From positions 1-23,050 of the forward strand of contig JANQMQ010000466.1 of assembly GCA_028279995.1 (NCBI GenBank): a DNA stretch of 23,050 nt, written 5' to 3'. Source of the DNA: Candidatus Phaeomarinibacter sp. (GTDB lineage: Bacteria; Pseudomonadota; Alphaproteobacteria; CGMCC-115125). The notes beneath the pieces are model-generated. The model did not search any database and was not told the origin of the DNA. It worked only from the letters and a program-made list of their open reading frames with translations. Below, piece after piece: positions 8,218 to 15,930 of this stretch (position 1 is its first letter; every line of letters begins with the position of its first letter). The translations under genes were made by a program, and so were the position numbers.

Positions 8218-9351
8218 ATGCCAGAGACCAAACGACTTTTCCGGGCCATCGGTTTGATGAGCGGGACATCCATGGATGCAGTGGACGCAGCCATTCTGAC
8301 CACGGACGGGCATTCCCATGTTGAACCCGGCCCCTCTCTGGCAATTCCGTATCCCCGCGCCCTGCGGGACCGGGTGGCCGGTGAGCTGGCGCAGGCCATG
8401 GCGCTGACATCGCCACGCCCGTTGCCGTCATCTCTTGTGGAACTGGAGCGTGACATCACAGCGATGCAGGCTGACGTGGTGAACCAGCTTCTGACAGAAG
8501 CCGACATGTCGGCCGCCGACATCAATGTGATCGGATTTCATGGTCAGACAGTTGCCCACCGGCCTGACAGGGGATGGACCCTCCAACTGGGCGATGGAGC
8601 GTTGATGGCTGCTGAAACCGGCATTGATGTGGTCAACGATTTTAGATCAGCGGATGTAGCGGCCGGAGGCGAGGGGGCACCCTTTGCGCCGTTGTATCAC
8701 CTTGCGCTCGCTCACAGCATGAGCGGCTATCCAATTGCAGTCCTTAATCTGGGCGGGATCGCCAATGTGACATGGATCGGTGCAGCGGATGGCGCCGCGC
8801 CGATGGCGTTCGACACTGGCCCGGCAAATGCTCTGATAGATGAATGGGCCCTGCGGCACACAGGTGAGCCCTTTGATCACAATGGTGCTTTGGCGCGGGC
8901 AGGAACTGTGGATCAGGATGTCCTGAAGTCCATGCTCAAGAACGCCTATTTTGATCGGCGCCCGCCGAAGTCACTGGACCGGCTGGATTTTTCGGGGGAT
9001 GCCGTTGAGCACCTGTCCGACAAGGATGGGGCGGCGACGCTGGTTGCATTCACGGTTGAAAGCGTGGCGCGGGCGCTGGAGCATCTGCCGAACGCCCCAA
9101 GGCAGTGGATTGTCGTAGGCGGAGGTCGACGCAATCCGGTCCTGATGGGAGAGCTTGCGCGACGTCTGGGTGTGAGAGTGATTGCCGCCGAAGAAGCAGG
9201 ATGGCGCGGTGACACTTTGGAGGCTGAAGCGTTCGCCTATCTGGCCGTCCGCAGCCTTGAGGGGCTCCCCTTGTCCCTGCCGACAACAACCGGTGTGTCG
9301 GACCCAATGACCGGCGGCACGCTGCACAAGGCGAGCACGCGCGCCGCCTGA
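8218..9351 (+). CDS. anmK: Anhydro-N-acetylmuramic acid kinase
   Basis: Phosphorylates 1,6-anhydro-MurNAc while opening the anhydro ring to give MurNAc-6-phosphate, in cytoplasmic recycling of peptidoglycan turnover products. The 377-residue protein is family length and belongs to the sugar kinase/Hsp70/actin fold. Visible motifs are GLMSGTSMDAVDA (phosphate loop, about 12-24), FHGQT, DFRSADVAAGGEGAP, FDTGPANALID with the likely catalytic Asp199, VVGGGRRNP and LEAEAFAYLAVR near the C-terminus. The ATG start has a CGGAG ribosome-binding site seven bases upstream. It is divergent from tyrS and ends 15 bases before the stop of the convergent hydrolase. The rest of the recycling pathway is not in the window. 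Confidence 0.97.
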   Translation: MPETKRLFRAIGLMSGTSMDAVDAAILTTDGHSHVEPGPSLAIPYPRALRDRVAGELAQAMALTSPRPLPSSLVELERDITAMQADVVNQLLTEADMSAADINVIGFHGQTVAHRPDRGWTLQLGDGALMAAETGIDVVNDFRSADVAAGGEGAPFAPLYHLALAHSMSGYPIAVLNLGGIANVTWIGAADGAAPMAFDTGPANALIDEWALRHTGEPFDHNGALARAGTVDQDVLKSMLKNAYFDRRPPKSLDRLDFSGDAVEHLSDKDGAATLVAFTVESVARALEHLPNAPRQWIVVGGGRRNPVLMGELARRLGVRVIAAEEAGWRGDTLEAEAFAYLAVRSLEGLPLSLPTTTGVSDPMTGGTLHKASTRAA

Positions 9352-9366
9352 CATCCACAATCAGAC

Positions 9367-10032
9367 TTAGCTGTCTTCTTTGGCCTTCTGGTCTTCCTCG
9401 AGGCGACGGTCCAGATAAGCTGCAACCGTATCCAGCATCTGCTTGGAGCCTTGCTCGAAGAAGTGGTTGGCACCCTTGATGACTTCCTGGTCGATTGTGA
9501 TGCCCTTTTGGGCACGCAGGCGCTCCACAAGTTTTTCGACATCATCAACCGGCGCGACCTGATCCTGGTCGCCGGAGACAAAGATGCCGGACGACGGGCA
9601 CGGGGCCAGGAAGCTGAAGTCATAGGAATTGGCTGGTGGGGCGACGGAGATAAAGCCGTCGACCTCGGGCCGGCGCATCAGCAGTTGCATGCCGATCCAG
9701 GCGCCAAAGGAAAAACCGGCGACCCAACAGGTGCGGCTGTCGACATTGTAGGTCTGAAGCCAGTCCAGCGCCGCTGCTGCATCGGAGAGTTCGCCGATGC
9801 CGCCGTCAAAGCCACCCTGGCTACGCCCGACACCGCGGAAGTTGAACCGCAGGACCGAAAACCCGCGATTGGCAAACATGTAGAACAGCTCATAGACCGT
9901 TTGGTTGTTCATGGTGCCGCCAAACTGCGGATGCGGATGCAGAATCAGCGCGATCGGCGAATTCGGTTTGCCTTGATGGTGGTAGCGGCCTTCGATACGG
10001 CCAGCAGGGCCGTTGAAAATCACGTCGGGCAT
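9367..10032 (-). CDS. Alpha/beta hydrolase, COG2945-like
   Basis: A 221-residue single-domain alpha/beta hydrolase of the small serine-hydrolase type often annotated as dienelactone-hydrolase-like. The natural substrate is unknown. The nucleophile elbow is GFSFGAW with Ser108, the acid is Asp155 or Asp157 in SGDQDQVAP, and the base is His190 in KGANHFF. The N-terminal HPHPQFGGTMNN block (about 32-43), likely near the oxyanion region, is characteristic. The reading frame is open to 10125, but the conserved family start MPDVIFNGPAGRIEG begins at the ATG at 10032-10030, so this start is chosen. The added upstream residues look like translated leader. The ribosome-binding site is weak. It is an isolated gene, convergent with anmK and divergent from iscR. 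Confidence 0.9.
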   Translation of the reverse strand: MPDVIFNGPAGRIEGRYHHQGKPNSPIALILHPHPQFGGTMNNQTVYELFYMFANRGFSVLRFNFRGVGRSQGGFDGGIGELSDAAAALDWLQTYNVDSRTCWVAGFSFGAWIGMQLLMRRPEVDGFISVAPPANSYDFSFLAPCPSSGIFVSGDQDQVAPVDDVEKLVERLRAQKGITIDQEVIKGANHFFEQGSKQMLDTVAAYLDRRLEEDQKAKEDS

Positions 10033-10117
10033 GGATGGTTTACACGGCGGGGTAAGTCTTTGGACTGGCTGATAAATCCTGCGAAGCAGGTTGGGTTTTA
10101 CCGCCAAATATGACCAT

Positions 10118-10141
10118 AAGCCCATTTTTCCGGGGCTTTTT
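10118..10141 (+). terminator. Possible intrinsic terminator upstream of the iscR promoter
   Basis: AAGCCC (10118-10123) can pair with GGGCTT (10133-10138) across a 9-base loop, and the stem runs into five T residues (10137-10141). It reads on the plus strand, so it would stop transcription that passes anmK and runs antisense through the hydrolase before it reaches the iscR promoter. The stem is short (four GC and two AT pairs), so the call is tentative. Confidence 0.33.
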
Positions 10142-10155
10142 CCCGCATCCTTTTC

Positions 10156-10186
10156 TTGACTAAATAACTCGGGTTTATTATCTCTG
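10156..10186 (+). promoter_or_regulatory. Likely iscR-suf promoter and IscR-type operator
   Basis: TTGACT at 10156-10161 is a good -35. After 14 bases comes TATTAT and after 17 bases TATCTC, either of which could be the -10. The spacer is AT-rich with a central CTCGGG and is an imperfect palindrome (AATAACTCGGGTTTATT). Its position, 240 bases before an IscR gene that heads a suf operon, makes autoregulation by IscR the natural reading, since IscR autoregulation is well established in other bacteria. The exact site type is inference. Confidence 0.5.
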
Positions 10187-10385
10187 GCATACGTTGAGCC
10201 AGTCTGATGCTTCTCTTAGCATAAGCAGATGGCGCAATTGCAAGCATTCCGCGCGGGGTCAGCGCAGCGGGGTGTGCGTACTGCCACGCGGGTCATGTAG
10301 TGGCATCTGAATATCGGGGGTCCTAGGCGGATCTGAAGTCTCCCTTTGCACGGGCGCGAGGGAGGTGGACAGAGAAGTCGCATAA

Positions 10386-10412
10386 CGCCGCTGTCGGGGG
10401 ACGGCAACGGCG
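10386..10412 (+). promoter_or_regulatory. Hairpin next to the iscR ribosome-binding site
   Basis: CGCCG (10386-10390) pairs with CGGCG (10408-10412), with an inner GTC/GAC pair around a GGGG loop. A competing pairing of GCCG (10387-10390) with CGGC (10402-10405) is also possible. The AAGGAG ribosome-binding site starts immediately after the right arm. The structure could modulate translation of iscR. Confidence 0.3.
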
Positions 10413-10425
10413 AAGGAGAAGACCT

Positions 10426-10959
10426 ATGAAACTCAGCACAAAAGGCCGCTATGCGGTCATGGCCATGGCCGATCTGGCCCGTTTTGGCGGCAAGAAACCG
10501 GTTTCTCTCGGCGAAATTGCTGGTCGCCAGGAGATTTCCCTGTCGTACCTTGAGCAGCTTTTCGCAAAGCTCCGGCGTGCAGGTATCGTCAAGAGTGTGC
10601 GTGGCCCCGGCGGTGGTTACCATCTGGCGCGTGATCCGGACGAGATCCAGATTTCCGACATTATTCTTTCAGTGGACGAACCCATTAAGGCGACCCGCTG
10701 TCCAGAGGGCAGCGGCGAAGGCTGCCTCGGCAATGGCAACCGCTGCATCACCCATGACCTATGGGACGAACTCAGTCGCCAGATTCATCTCTTCCTCAGT
10801 GGTGTGTCGCTGGGTGACGTGATCAATCGCAGGGTGCTTGGGCGTAGCGCGGTTTACGAGGAGCCGGCGGAGGCGGTCTCGCTTTCACCTTCGACGCCGG
10901 TGTCACAACCCACGTCAGGCCAGCCCGGCTTCTCTGGTGCGCCGATAGCCGGCGAGTAA
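10426..10959 (+). CDS. iscR: Rrf2-family Fe-S cluster regulator IscR
   Basis: A transcription factor that binds a [2Fe-2S] cluster and adjusts Fe-S assembly genes to demand. The 177 residues comprise an N-terminal winged helix (about 1-80, MKLSTKGRYAVMAMADLA, with SLSYLEQLFAKLRRAGIVKS and RGPGGGYHLA). A cluster-binding loop follows, then a dimer helix (HDLWDELSRQIHLFLSGVSL), and a Pro/Ser-rich disordered tail after about 140. Three cysteines, C92, C100 and C107, and H110 match the Cys3-His ligand set of E. coli IscR. The spacing is wider: CX7CX6CX2H against CX5CX5CX2H. The start has a strong AAGGAG ribosome-binding site. It heads the suf operon and is followed by a hairpin over its stop codon. 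With ligands intact, it is likely a cluster-dependent autorepressor. Confidence 0.95.
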   Translation: MKLSTKGRYAVMAMADLARFGGKKPVSLGEIAGRQEISLSYLEQLFAKLRRAGIVKSVRGPGGGYHLARDPDEIQISDIILSVDEPIKATRCPEGSGEGCLGNGNRCITHDLWDELSRQIHLFLSGVSLGDVINRRVLGRSAVYEEPAEAVSLSPSTPVSQPTSGQPGFSGAPIAGE

Positions 10960-10966
10960 GCCGGCT
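10947..10966 (+). repeat. Perfect inverted repeat spanning the iscR stop codon
   Basis: AGCCGGC (10947-10953) and GCCGGCT (10960-10966) form a perfect 7-bp GC-rich stem with a GAGTAA loop that contains the iscR stop codon. A further CCGGC lies at 10971-10975 and could compete for pairing. No T-run follows, so it is not an intrinsic terminator. It could set the relative level of regulator and assembly proteins by RNA stability or partial attenuation. Confidence 0.5.
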
Positions 10967-11002
10967 GCATCCGGCATAACCCGTAACGCTCAGGACATTT
11001 GA

Positions 11003-12211
11003 TTGCACGTGGCTCAGGCAACCACATATCTCGACCACAACGCGGCAGCGCCGCTTCGCCCGCAGGCTCGTGATGCCATGGTGACCGCCATGGACGCGCT
11101 GGCCGGCGGCGGCAATCCGTCTTCCGTCCATCGGGCGGGCCGGGTGGCACGGCGTATTGTGGAAGATGCCCGCAGCAACGTGGCCTCACTTGTCGCTGCC
11201 GTTCCGGACGAGATTGTTTTTACGTCCGGCGGCACCGAGGCAAACAGTCTGGCGATCCTCGGGACGCTCGCATCGGGAGCCGTCGAGCGGCTGATCGTGT
11301 CGGCAACCGAGCATGCAAGCGTTCTTGATACGGCTGCTGCGAGCGGCGCAGATGTCACAATCCTGAATGTCGATGCACATGGTGTGCTCGATCCGGGTGT
11401 CCTGGCTGACGCGCTGATGTCTGACAGTCGCCCGGCACTGGTCTGCGTCATGGCTTCCAACAATGAGACCGGTGTTATTCAACCGATTCTACGGCTTGCC
11501 GAACTTGTCAAAGAGCACGGTGGCCGGATGCATGTGGATGGCGTGCAGCATGTGGGCAAGTTGCCAGTGTCATCTTTGAGCGGCGCGCACACCATGGCGC
11601 TATCTGCTCACAAGATTGGCGGGCCGCAAGGCGTTGGCGCGCTGGTTGTGCGTGGCAAGGGCAAAGTTGAGCCAATGTTGCGCGGCGGCGGCCAGGAGCT
11701 TCGTCGGCGGGCAGGCACCGAGAATGTTGTCGGCATCGCAGGCTTCGGCGCTGCGGCCGAGCTTGCGTCTGACAGCCAGAAGCAGATGAAGGGGCTTGCC
11801 ACATGGCGGGACGCGCTGGAGCAACGGGCGATTGAGAGTGCCGGGGCTGCAGGCCATGCGGCTGCGGTGATCTGTCCTGCGTCCGAGCGGTTGCCAAACA
11901 CAAGCTGCATTGCATTTGATGGGGTGAAGGCCGAGACGCTGTTGATGGCGCTTGATCTCTCCGGAGTTTGCGTCAGTTCCGGTTCCGCTTGCTCATCCGG
12001 CAAGGTCGCCCGCAGCCATGTTCTAGAAGCGATGGGTGTGCGTGACAGCCTGGCAGGTGGCGCCATACGAGTTTCCATGGGGTGGAACACAACCGAGCAG
12101 GATGTGGACCGGTTCTGCGCCGCCCTTGATCATGCATTGAACAAAATTCGTCCCGCTGAGGCGGGCCATATTTCCGGCGAGGGCGCAAGCGTCCGGACCG
12201 CAGGTGAGTAG
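11003..12211 (+). CDS. iscS: Class I cysteine desulfurase (IscS/NifS-like)
   Basis: A pyridoxal-phosphate enzyme that removes sulfur from L-cysteine as a persulfide for Fe-S cluster and other thio-cofactor synthesis. In its 402 residues the PLP lysine is K204 in [10 protein letters not shown], with the stacking histidine H104 in TEHASV and Asp178 in HVDGVQ. The catalytic cysteine is C330 in the long loop [10 protein letters not shown], which marks class I. The start is TTG at 11003, with AGGA seven bases upstream; a GTG two codons later is too far from that site. A glycine/charge-rich tail follows residue 385. It lies 43 bases after iscR and 8 bases before sufB. A second, class II desulfurase (sufS) lies further down the same operon. 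No iscU or sufE is in the window. Confidence 0.93.
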   Translation: MHVAQATTYLDHNAAAPLRPQARDAMVTAMDALAGGGNPSSVHRAGRVARRIVEDARSNVASLVAAVPDEIVFTSGGTEANSLAILGTLASGAVERLIVSATEHASVLDTAAASGADVTILNVDAHGVLDPGVLADALMSDSRPALVCVMASNNETGVIQPILRLAELVKEHGGRMHVDGVQHVGKLPVSSLSGAHTMALSAHKIGGPQGVGALVVRGKGKVEPMLRGGGQELRRRAGTENVVGIAGFGAAAELASDSQKQMKGLATWRDALEQRAIESAGAAGHAAAVICPASERLPNTSCIAFDGVKAETLLMALDLSGVCVSSGSACSSGKVARSHVLEAMGVRDSLAGGAIRVSMGWNTTEQDVDRFCAALDHALNKIRPAEAGHISGEGASVRTAGE

Positions 12212-12219
12212 GTAAGAGT

Positions 12220-13680
12220 ATGGCAGCAGTTCAGGAAACAGTGCGCGACGTCGAGGGCCTCGGCCAGGGCGACAAGTACAAATATGGTTTCTATACGGAC
12301 ATTGAGAGCGACAAGGCTCCCAAGGGTCTTAACGAAGACATTGTGCGGTTCATCTCGGCCAAGAAGGGCGAGCCGGAATGGATGCTGGAATACCGGCTGG
12401 AAGCATTCCGCCGCTGGCTGGACATGGAAGAGCCGGATTGGGCGAAGGTCAATTATCCCAAGATCGACTATCAGGATTACTACTACTACTCCGCGCCTAA
12501 GACTCAGGGTGACGGACCCAAGAGCCTGGATGAAGTCGACCCGGAGCTTCTGCGCACCTATGAGAAGCTGGGCATTCCGCTCAACGAGCAGAAGATGCTG
12601 GCCGGTGTGGCAGTGGACGCTGTGTTCGACAGTGTGTCCGTCGTCACGACCTTCAAGGAGAAGCTGTCAGAAGCAGGTGTCATCTTCTGCCCGATCTCCG
12701 AAGCCGTGCACTCCCACCCGGAACTGGTGAAGGAGTATCTCGGCAGTGTTGTGCCATCGACAGACAACTACTTTGCAGCACTGAATGCAGCCGTCTTCTC
12801 TGACGGATCATTCGTCTACATCCCCAAGGGTGTGCGGTGCCCGATGGAGCTGTCGACCTATTTCCGCATCAATGAGCGTGACACAGGCCAGTTCGAACGC
12901 ACCCTGATCATCGCTGATGAAGGCTCCTATGTGAGCTATCTGGAAGGCTGCACCGCGCCCATGCGTGATGAGCACCAGTTGCACGCGGCGGTGGTTGAAC
13001 TGATCACCCATTATGATGCGGAGATCAAATACTCGACCGTACAGAACTGGTATCCCGGTGACGAAGACGGCAAGGGCGGCATCTTCAACTTCGTAACAAA
13101 GCGTGGCGACTGTCGCGGCGACAACTCGAAGATCTCTTGGACACAGGTCGAGACCGGTTCGGCGGTCACGTGGAAATATCCAAGCTGCGTGCTGCGCGGC
13201 GACAACTCGTCCGGTGAGTTCTACTCGATTGCCATCTCCAATGGCGCACAGCAAGTGGATTCAGGCACCAAGATGATCCACCTGGGCAAGAACACGAAGA
13301 GTCGGATCATCTCCAAGGGTATTTCTGCGGGCAAGTCGTCCAATGCCTATCGCGGCATGGTGAGCATTTATCCGAATGCGGAAGATGCCCGCAATTTCAC
13401 CCAGTGTGACAGCCTGCTGATCGGCGACAGATGTTCGGCCCATACGGTGCCCTATATCGAAAGTCGCAACCCGACGGCTGTGCTGGAACACGAAGCCACA
13501 ACCTCGAAGCTGTCGGAGGACCAGCTCTTCTATTGCCAGGCTCGCGGCCTACCGGAAGAAGAGGCAGTGGCCCTGCTGGTCAACGGTTTCTGCCGTGAGG
13601 TGCTGCAACAGCTACCGATGGAATTCGCGGTGGAAGCGCAGAAGCTTGTGGGTATCTCCCTCGAAGGAAGCGTCGGCTGA
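12220..13680 (+). CDS. sufB: Fe-S cluster scaffold protein SufB
   Basis: The core scaffold subunit of the SufBCD complex, on which nascent Fe-S clusters are built. The 486 residues match the family length. They include the SufB N-terminal region (about 20-110, [17 protein letters not shown]) and the long beta-helix with SYLEGCTAP and the conserved aromatic-rich [12 protein letters not shown]. Near the C-terminus are C396 in [16 protein letters not shown] and H424/E425 in LEHEATTSK, which correspond to residues needed for cluster assembly in E. coli SufB (C405, H433 and E434). [17 protein letters not shown] marks the C-terminal helical part. The ATG has an AGGTAAGA ribosome-binding site. Its TGA overlaps by one base the ATG of the following mini-gene (TGATG). 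Confidence 0.98.
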   Translation: MAAVQETVRDVEGLGQGDKYKYGFYTDIESDKAPKGLNEDIVRFISAKKGEPEWMLEYRLEAFRRWLDMEEPDWAKVNYPKIDYQDYYYYSAPKTQGDGPKSLDEVDPELLRTYEKLGIPLNEQKMLAGVAVDAVFDSVSVVTTFKEKLSEAGVIFCPISEAVHSHPELVKEYLGSVVPSTDNYFAALNAAVFSDGSFVYIPKGVRCPMELSTYFRINERDTGQFERTLIIADEGSYVSYLEGCTAPMRDEHQLHAAVVELITHYDAEIKYSTVQNWYPGDEDGKGGIFNFVTKRGDCRGDNSKISWTQVETGSAVTWKYPSCVLRGDNSSGEFYSIAISNGAQQVDSGTKMIHLGKNTKSRIISKGISAGKSSNAYRGMVSIYPNAEDARNFTQCDSLLIGDRCSAHTVPYIESRNPTAVLEHEATTSKLSEDQLFYCQARGLPEEEAVALLVNGFCREVLQQLPMEFAVEAQKLVGISLEGSVG

Positions 13681-13829
13681 TGAACATGGGCACATGGATT
13701 GCGATCGGCACTGCAATGGGCGTCGCGATTGGGATAGCAATGGATGAAGTCGGCACTGGAATTGCGATCGGTATCGCCATCGGTGCTGCACTGGGCGCGG
13801 CAACAAACGCGCGGAAAACGGACGAATAG
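13680..13829 (+). CDS. 49-residue double glycine-zipper mini-protein between sufB and sufC
   Basis: I do not recognise this gene. The ATG at 13680 overlaps the sufB stop (TGATG), and the TAG at 13827-13829 lies two bases before the sufC ATG, so the frame fills the gap exactly. AAGGAAG, nine bases upstream, can act as ribosome-binding site. The protein has two 17-residue hydrophobic repeats offset by 21 residues, with pattern GTxIAIGxAxGxAxGxA. Each contains a GxxxGxxxG zipper (G10/G14/G18 and G31/G35/G39). A short acidic turn (MDEV, 21-24) separates them, and a charged tail NARKTDE follows. This suggests a tightly packed membrane or membrane-bound helical hairpin that may oligomerise. It has no cysteine or histidine, so it is not itself a cluster ligand. 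Its position implies a link to SufBC, but its function is unknown. Confidence 0.8.
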   Translation: MNMGTWIAIGTAMGVAIGIAMDEVGTGIAIGIAIGAALGAATNARKTDE

Positions 13830-13831
13830 AA

Positions 13832-14581
13832 ATGCTTGAAATCAAAGATCTGCATGTTGAAGTCGGTGGCAAGGAAATCCTCAAGGGGATCAACCTGACG
13901 CTCCAGCCTGGTGAAGTGCACGCCGTGATGGGCCCCAACGGCTCCGGCAAATCCACACTGTCCTACACGCTGGCCGGCCGGTCCGGCTATGACGTGACGG
14001 GCGGCTCGATCCTGTTCAACGGCAAGGACCTTACAGACCTTGAGCCGAACGAGCGGGCCGCCGCAGGCGTGTTCCTTGCGTTCCAGTACCCCACCGAAGT
14101 GCCGGGCGTCACCACCATGACGTTCCTCAAGACGGCGCTAAATGCCGTGCGTGTGGCACGTGGCGAGGATGAACTGGACGCTGTGCGTTTCCTCAAGCTG
14201 GTGCGGGAGAAGGCCAAGGCGTTGAACATCTCGGACGACATGCTGAAGCGCCCCCTGAATGTGGGCTTCTCCGGCGGTGAGAAGAAGCGCGCTGAGACCC
14301 TTCAGATGGCACTGCTCGAGCCGACCTTCGCCGTGCTGGACGAGACGGATTCCGGTCTGGATGTGGACGCCATGCGCGTGGTGGCAGAGGGCGTGAACGC
14401 GCTGCGGTCGCCGGAACGCTCCATGCTGGTGATCACCCACTATCAGCGCCTGCTGGACCATATCGTGCCGGACCATGTGCACATTCTTTCAGATGGGAAA
14501 ATCGTGAAGTCAGGCCCCAAGGAACTGGCGCGCGAAGTTGAAGAATCCGGCTATGCCGATATCAAGAGCGACGCGGCATAA
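13832..14581 (+). CDS. sufC: Fe-S assembly ATPase SufC
   Basis: The ABC-type ATPase of the SufBCD scaffold; ATP binding drives the conformational change that exposes the SufB/SufD assembly site. It is cytoplasmic and not a transporter. The 249 residues carry the Walker A GPNGSGKST (34-42, K40), Q-loop FQYPTEVPGV (about 84-93), ABC signature GFSGGEKKRAE (about 147-157), Walker B with FAVLDETDSGLDVDA (the DSGLD extension is typical of SufC), and the switch histidine in VITHYQRLL. The ATG lies two bases after the glycine-zipper gene, with only a weak GGA upstream, so translation is probably coupled. The stop is two bases before sufD. Confidence 0.98.
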   Translation: MLEIKDLHVEVGGKEILKGINLTLQPGEVHAVMGPNGSGKSTLSYTLAGRSGYDVTGGSILFNGKDLTDLEPNERAAAGVFLAFQYPTEVPGVTTMTFLKTALNAVRVARGEDELDAVRFLKLVREKAKALNISDDMLKRPLNVGFSGGEKKRAETLQMALLEPTFAVLDETDSGLDVDAMRVVAEGVNALRSPERSMLVITHYQRLLDHIVPDHVHILSDGKIVKSGPKELAREVEESGYADIKSDAA

Positions 14582-14583
14582 CC

Positions 14584-15930
14584 ATGGCAAGACCTGCAAT
14601 TCAGCCTCTGGAAATCGAGACCGGCTTTGTGGATGACCACGCGGCTGCCACAGCATCCTTGCCTGGTGCCGCGACACAGGGTGTCGAACGTGAGAACGCC
14701 ATCAAGGTATTCGCCGTCGACGGCCTCCCTCACCGCCGTCTGGAGGACTATCGCTACTTCGACCTGCGCCAGATGCTGGCCAAAGTTGGCCCGCTGGCGG
14801 TAACGCCGGGTGCCGATAACGCGACAGCCAGCGATGATGCAAACGATGTCTTTGCGAACATCGATCGCTATGTGGCGGTTGTCATCAACGGCCGTCTGGA
14901 TACTTCAAAGTCTGATCTGACCGGCCTTCCTGAAGGCGTGGCGTTCACTAGCTATGCTGATGCCGTGGATGCTGATTGGGTAAAGGCGGCTTTCAACAGC
15001 GCTGAAGGCCCGCAAGACTCTGTGGCTGCCTTGAACCGTGCTTACGCATCAGATGGGGTTGCCGTACGGGTGTCTGCGGGCGTCAAGGTCGATAAGCCCA
15101 TTGAGGTGCGTTGGTTGTCCGCCGGTGACACGGGCACACACTACCACGCGCGCAGTGTGGTGGTGGTGGAAGAGGGCGCAGACCTCACCCTGCTGGAAAC
15201 CCGCGGTGATGATGCATCCGCACCGGTCTTCGCGACGAACACGCTGCGACTGGTTGTTGGTGACAAGGCAACCCTGCGCCATGCAGCGGTCTATGCGGAC
15301 AGTGAGGCATCGGTCCGGGTCGCGCAGAAGTCTGTGACACTGGGTGAAGCTGCCGATTATCAGACGCTAGGCCTTGCCGTTGGCGCCGGGCGTGCGCGCA
15401 CCGGTGAGCATGTGCATTTTGCCGGCGAGGACGCCAAAGGCGCGATCAATGGACTGTCTTTGCTGCGCGGCAAGGCCGTGATGGACAACACGTTGTTTGT
15501 TGATCACGCGGTGCCCAACTGCGACAGCGAGGAAACTTTCCGCTCTGTGCTGGACGATGCATCCCGCGGCGTGTTCCAGGGATCAATTCTCGTGCGCAAG
15601 GACGCACAGAAGATCGACAGTCAGATGCAGGCGCGTGCCTTGCTGTTGTCCCGCAAGGCGGAAATGGACGCGAAGCCCATGCTGGAAATCTACGCGGATG
15701 ATGTGATCTGCGCGCATGGATCAGCCATAGGCGAGCCTGATCAGAACGCGATCTTCTATCTCATGAGTCGCGGCATCGACGAAAAGACTGCGCGGGCGCT
15801 GCTGGTGGCAGGCTTCCTCGACGACGTTGTGGACGGTTTTGACGACGGTGACATCGCGGCAGCCCTGAAGACCTTGCTGGCCGCCCGACTGGGTGCGCCT
15901 GACGACATGGGTCAGGAGGTTGCCTTATGA
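14584..15930 (+). CDS. sufD: Fe-S assembly scaffold protein SufD
   Basis: A paralogue of SufB that forms the SufBC2D heterocomplex and contributes to iron entry and to the assembly interface. The 448 residues have a variable helical N-terminal part (1-120, with GLPHRRLEDYRYFDLRQ), a beta-helix core (about 155-330), and a conserved C-terminal segment (CDSEETFRSVLDDASRGVFQG, SQMQARALLLSRKAEMDAKP). The motif ICAHGSAIGE gives C376 and H378; the histidine matches the functionally important H360 of E. coli SufD. SRGIDEKTARALLVAGF closes the fold. The start is two bases after sufC, and the stop overlaps sufS in ATGA, so the three genes are translationally chained. Confidence 0.96.
   Translation: MARPAIQPLEIETGFVDDHAAATASLPGAATQGVERENAIKVFAVDGLPHRRLEDYRYFDLRQMLAKVGPLAVTPGADNATASDDANDVFANIDRYVAVVINGRLDTSKSDLTGLPEGVAFTSYADAVDADWVKAAFNSAEGPQDSVAALNRAYASDGVAVRVSAGVKVDKPIEVRWLSAGDTGTHYHARSVVVVEEGADLTLLETRGDDASAPVFATNTLRLVVGDKATLRHAAVYADSEASVRVAQKSVTLGEAADYQTLGLAVGAGRARTGEHVHFAGEDAKGAINGLSLLRGKAVMDNTLFVDHAVPNCDSEETFRSVLDDASRGVFQGSILVRKDAQKIDSQMQARALLLSRKAEMDAKPMLEIYADDVICAHGSAIGEPDQNAIFYLMSRGIDEKTARALLVAGFLDDVVDGFDDGDIAAALKTLLAARLGAPDDMGQEVAL

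Larger units (their letters stand above)
10033..10425. other. 393-bp divergent control region between the hydrolase and iscR
   Basis: No convincing gene is present. On the plus strand it holds, in order: a small hairpin CCTGC-GAA-GCAGG (10078-10090); a terminator-like stem with a T-run (10118-10141); a TTGACT-led AT-rich element that is the likely iscR promoter/operator (10156-10186); and a leader of about 230 bases with several short inverted repeats. The last of these (10386-10412) sits against the iscR ribosome-binding site. A 23-codon ATG frame from 10229 is arginine-rich but has no supporting signal. Confidence 0.6.

Noticed and set aside
10033..10125. Upstream extension of the alpha/beta hydrolase to an ATG at 10125
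   Set aside because: The conserved family start is the ATG at 10032. The added 31 residues look like translated leader and contain hairpin sequences.
10229..10300. Arginine-rich 23-codon frame in the iscR leader
   Set aside because: No ribosome-binding site, no coupling to iscR and no recognisable motif; chance is the simplest explanation.
13580..13921. Minus-strand frame with repeated Pro-Ile-Ala segments opposite the sufB-sufC junction
   Set aside because: It is the mirror of the Gly/Ala/Ile codons of the plus-strand glycine-zipper gene, which has proper start, stop and spacing within the operon.
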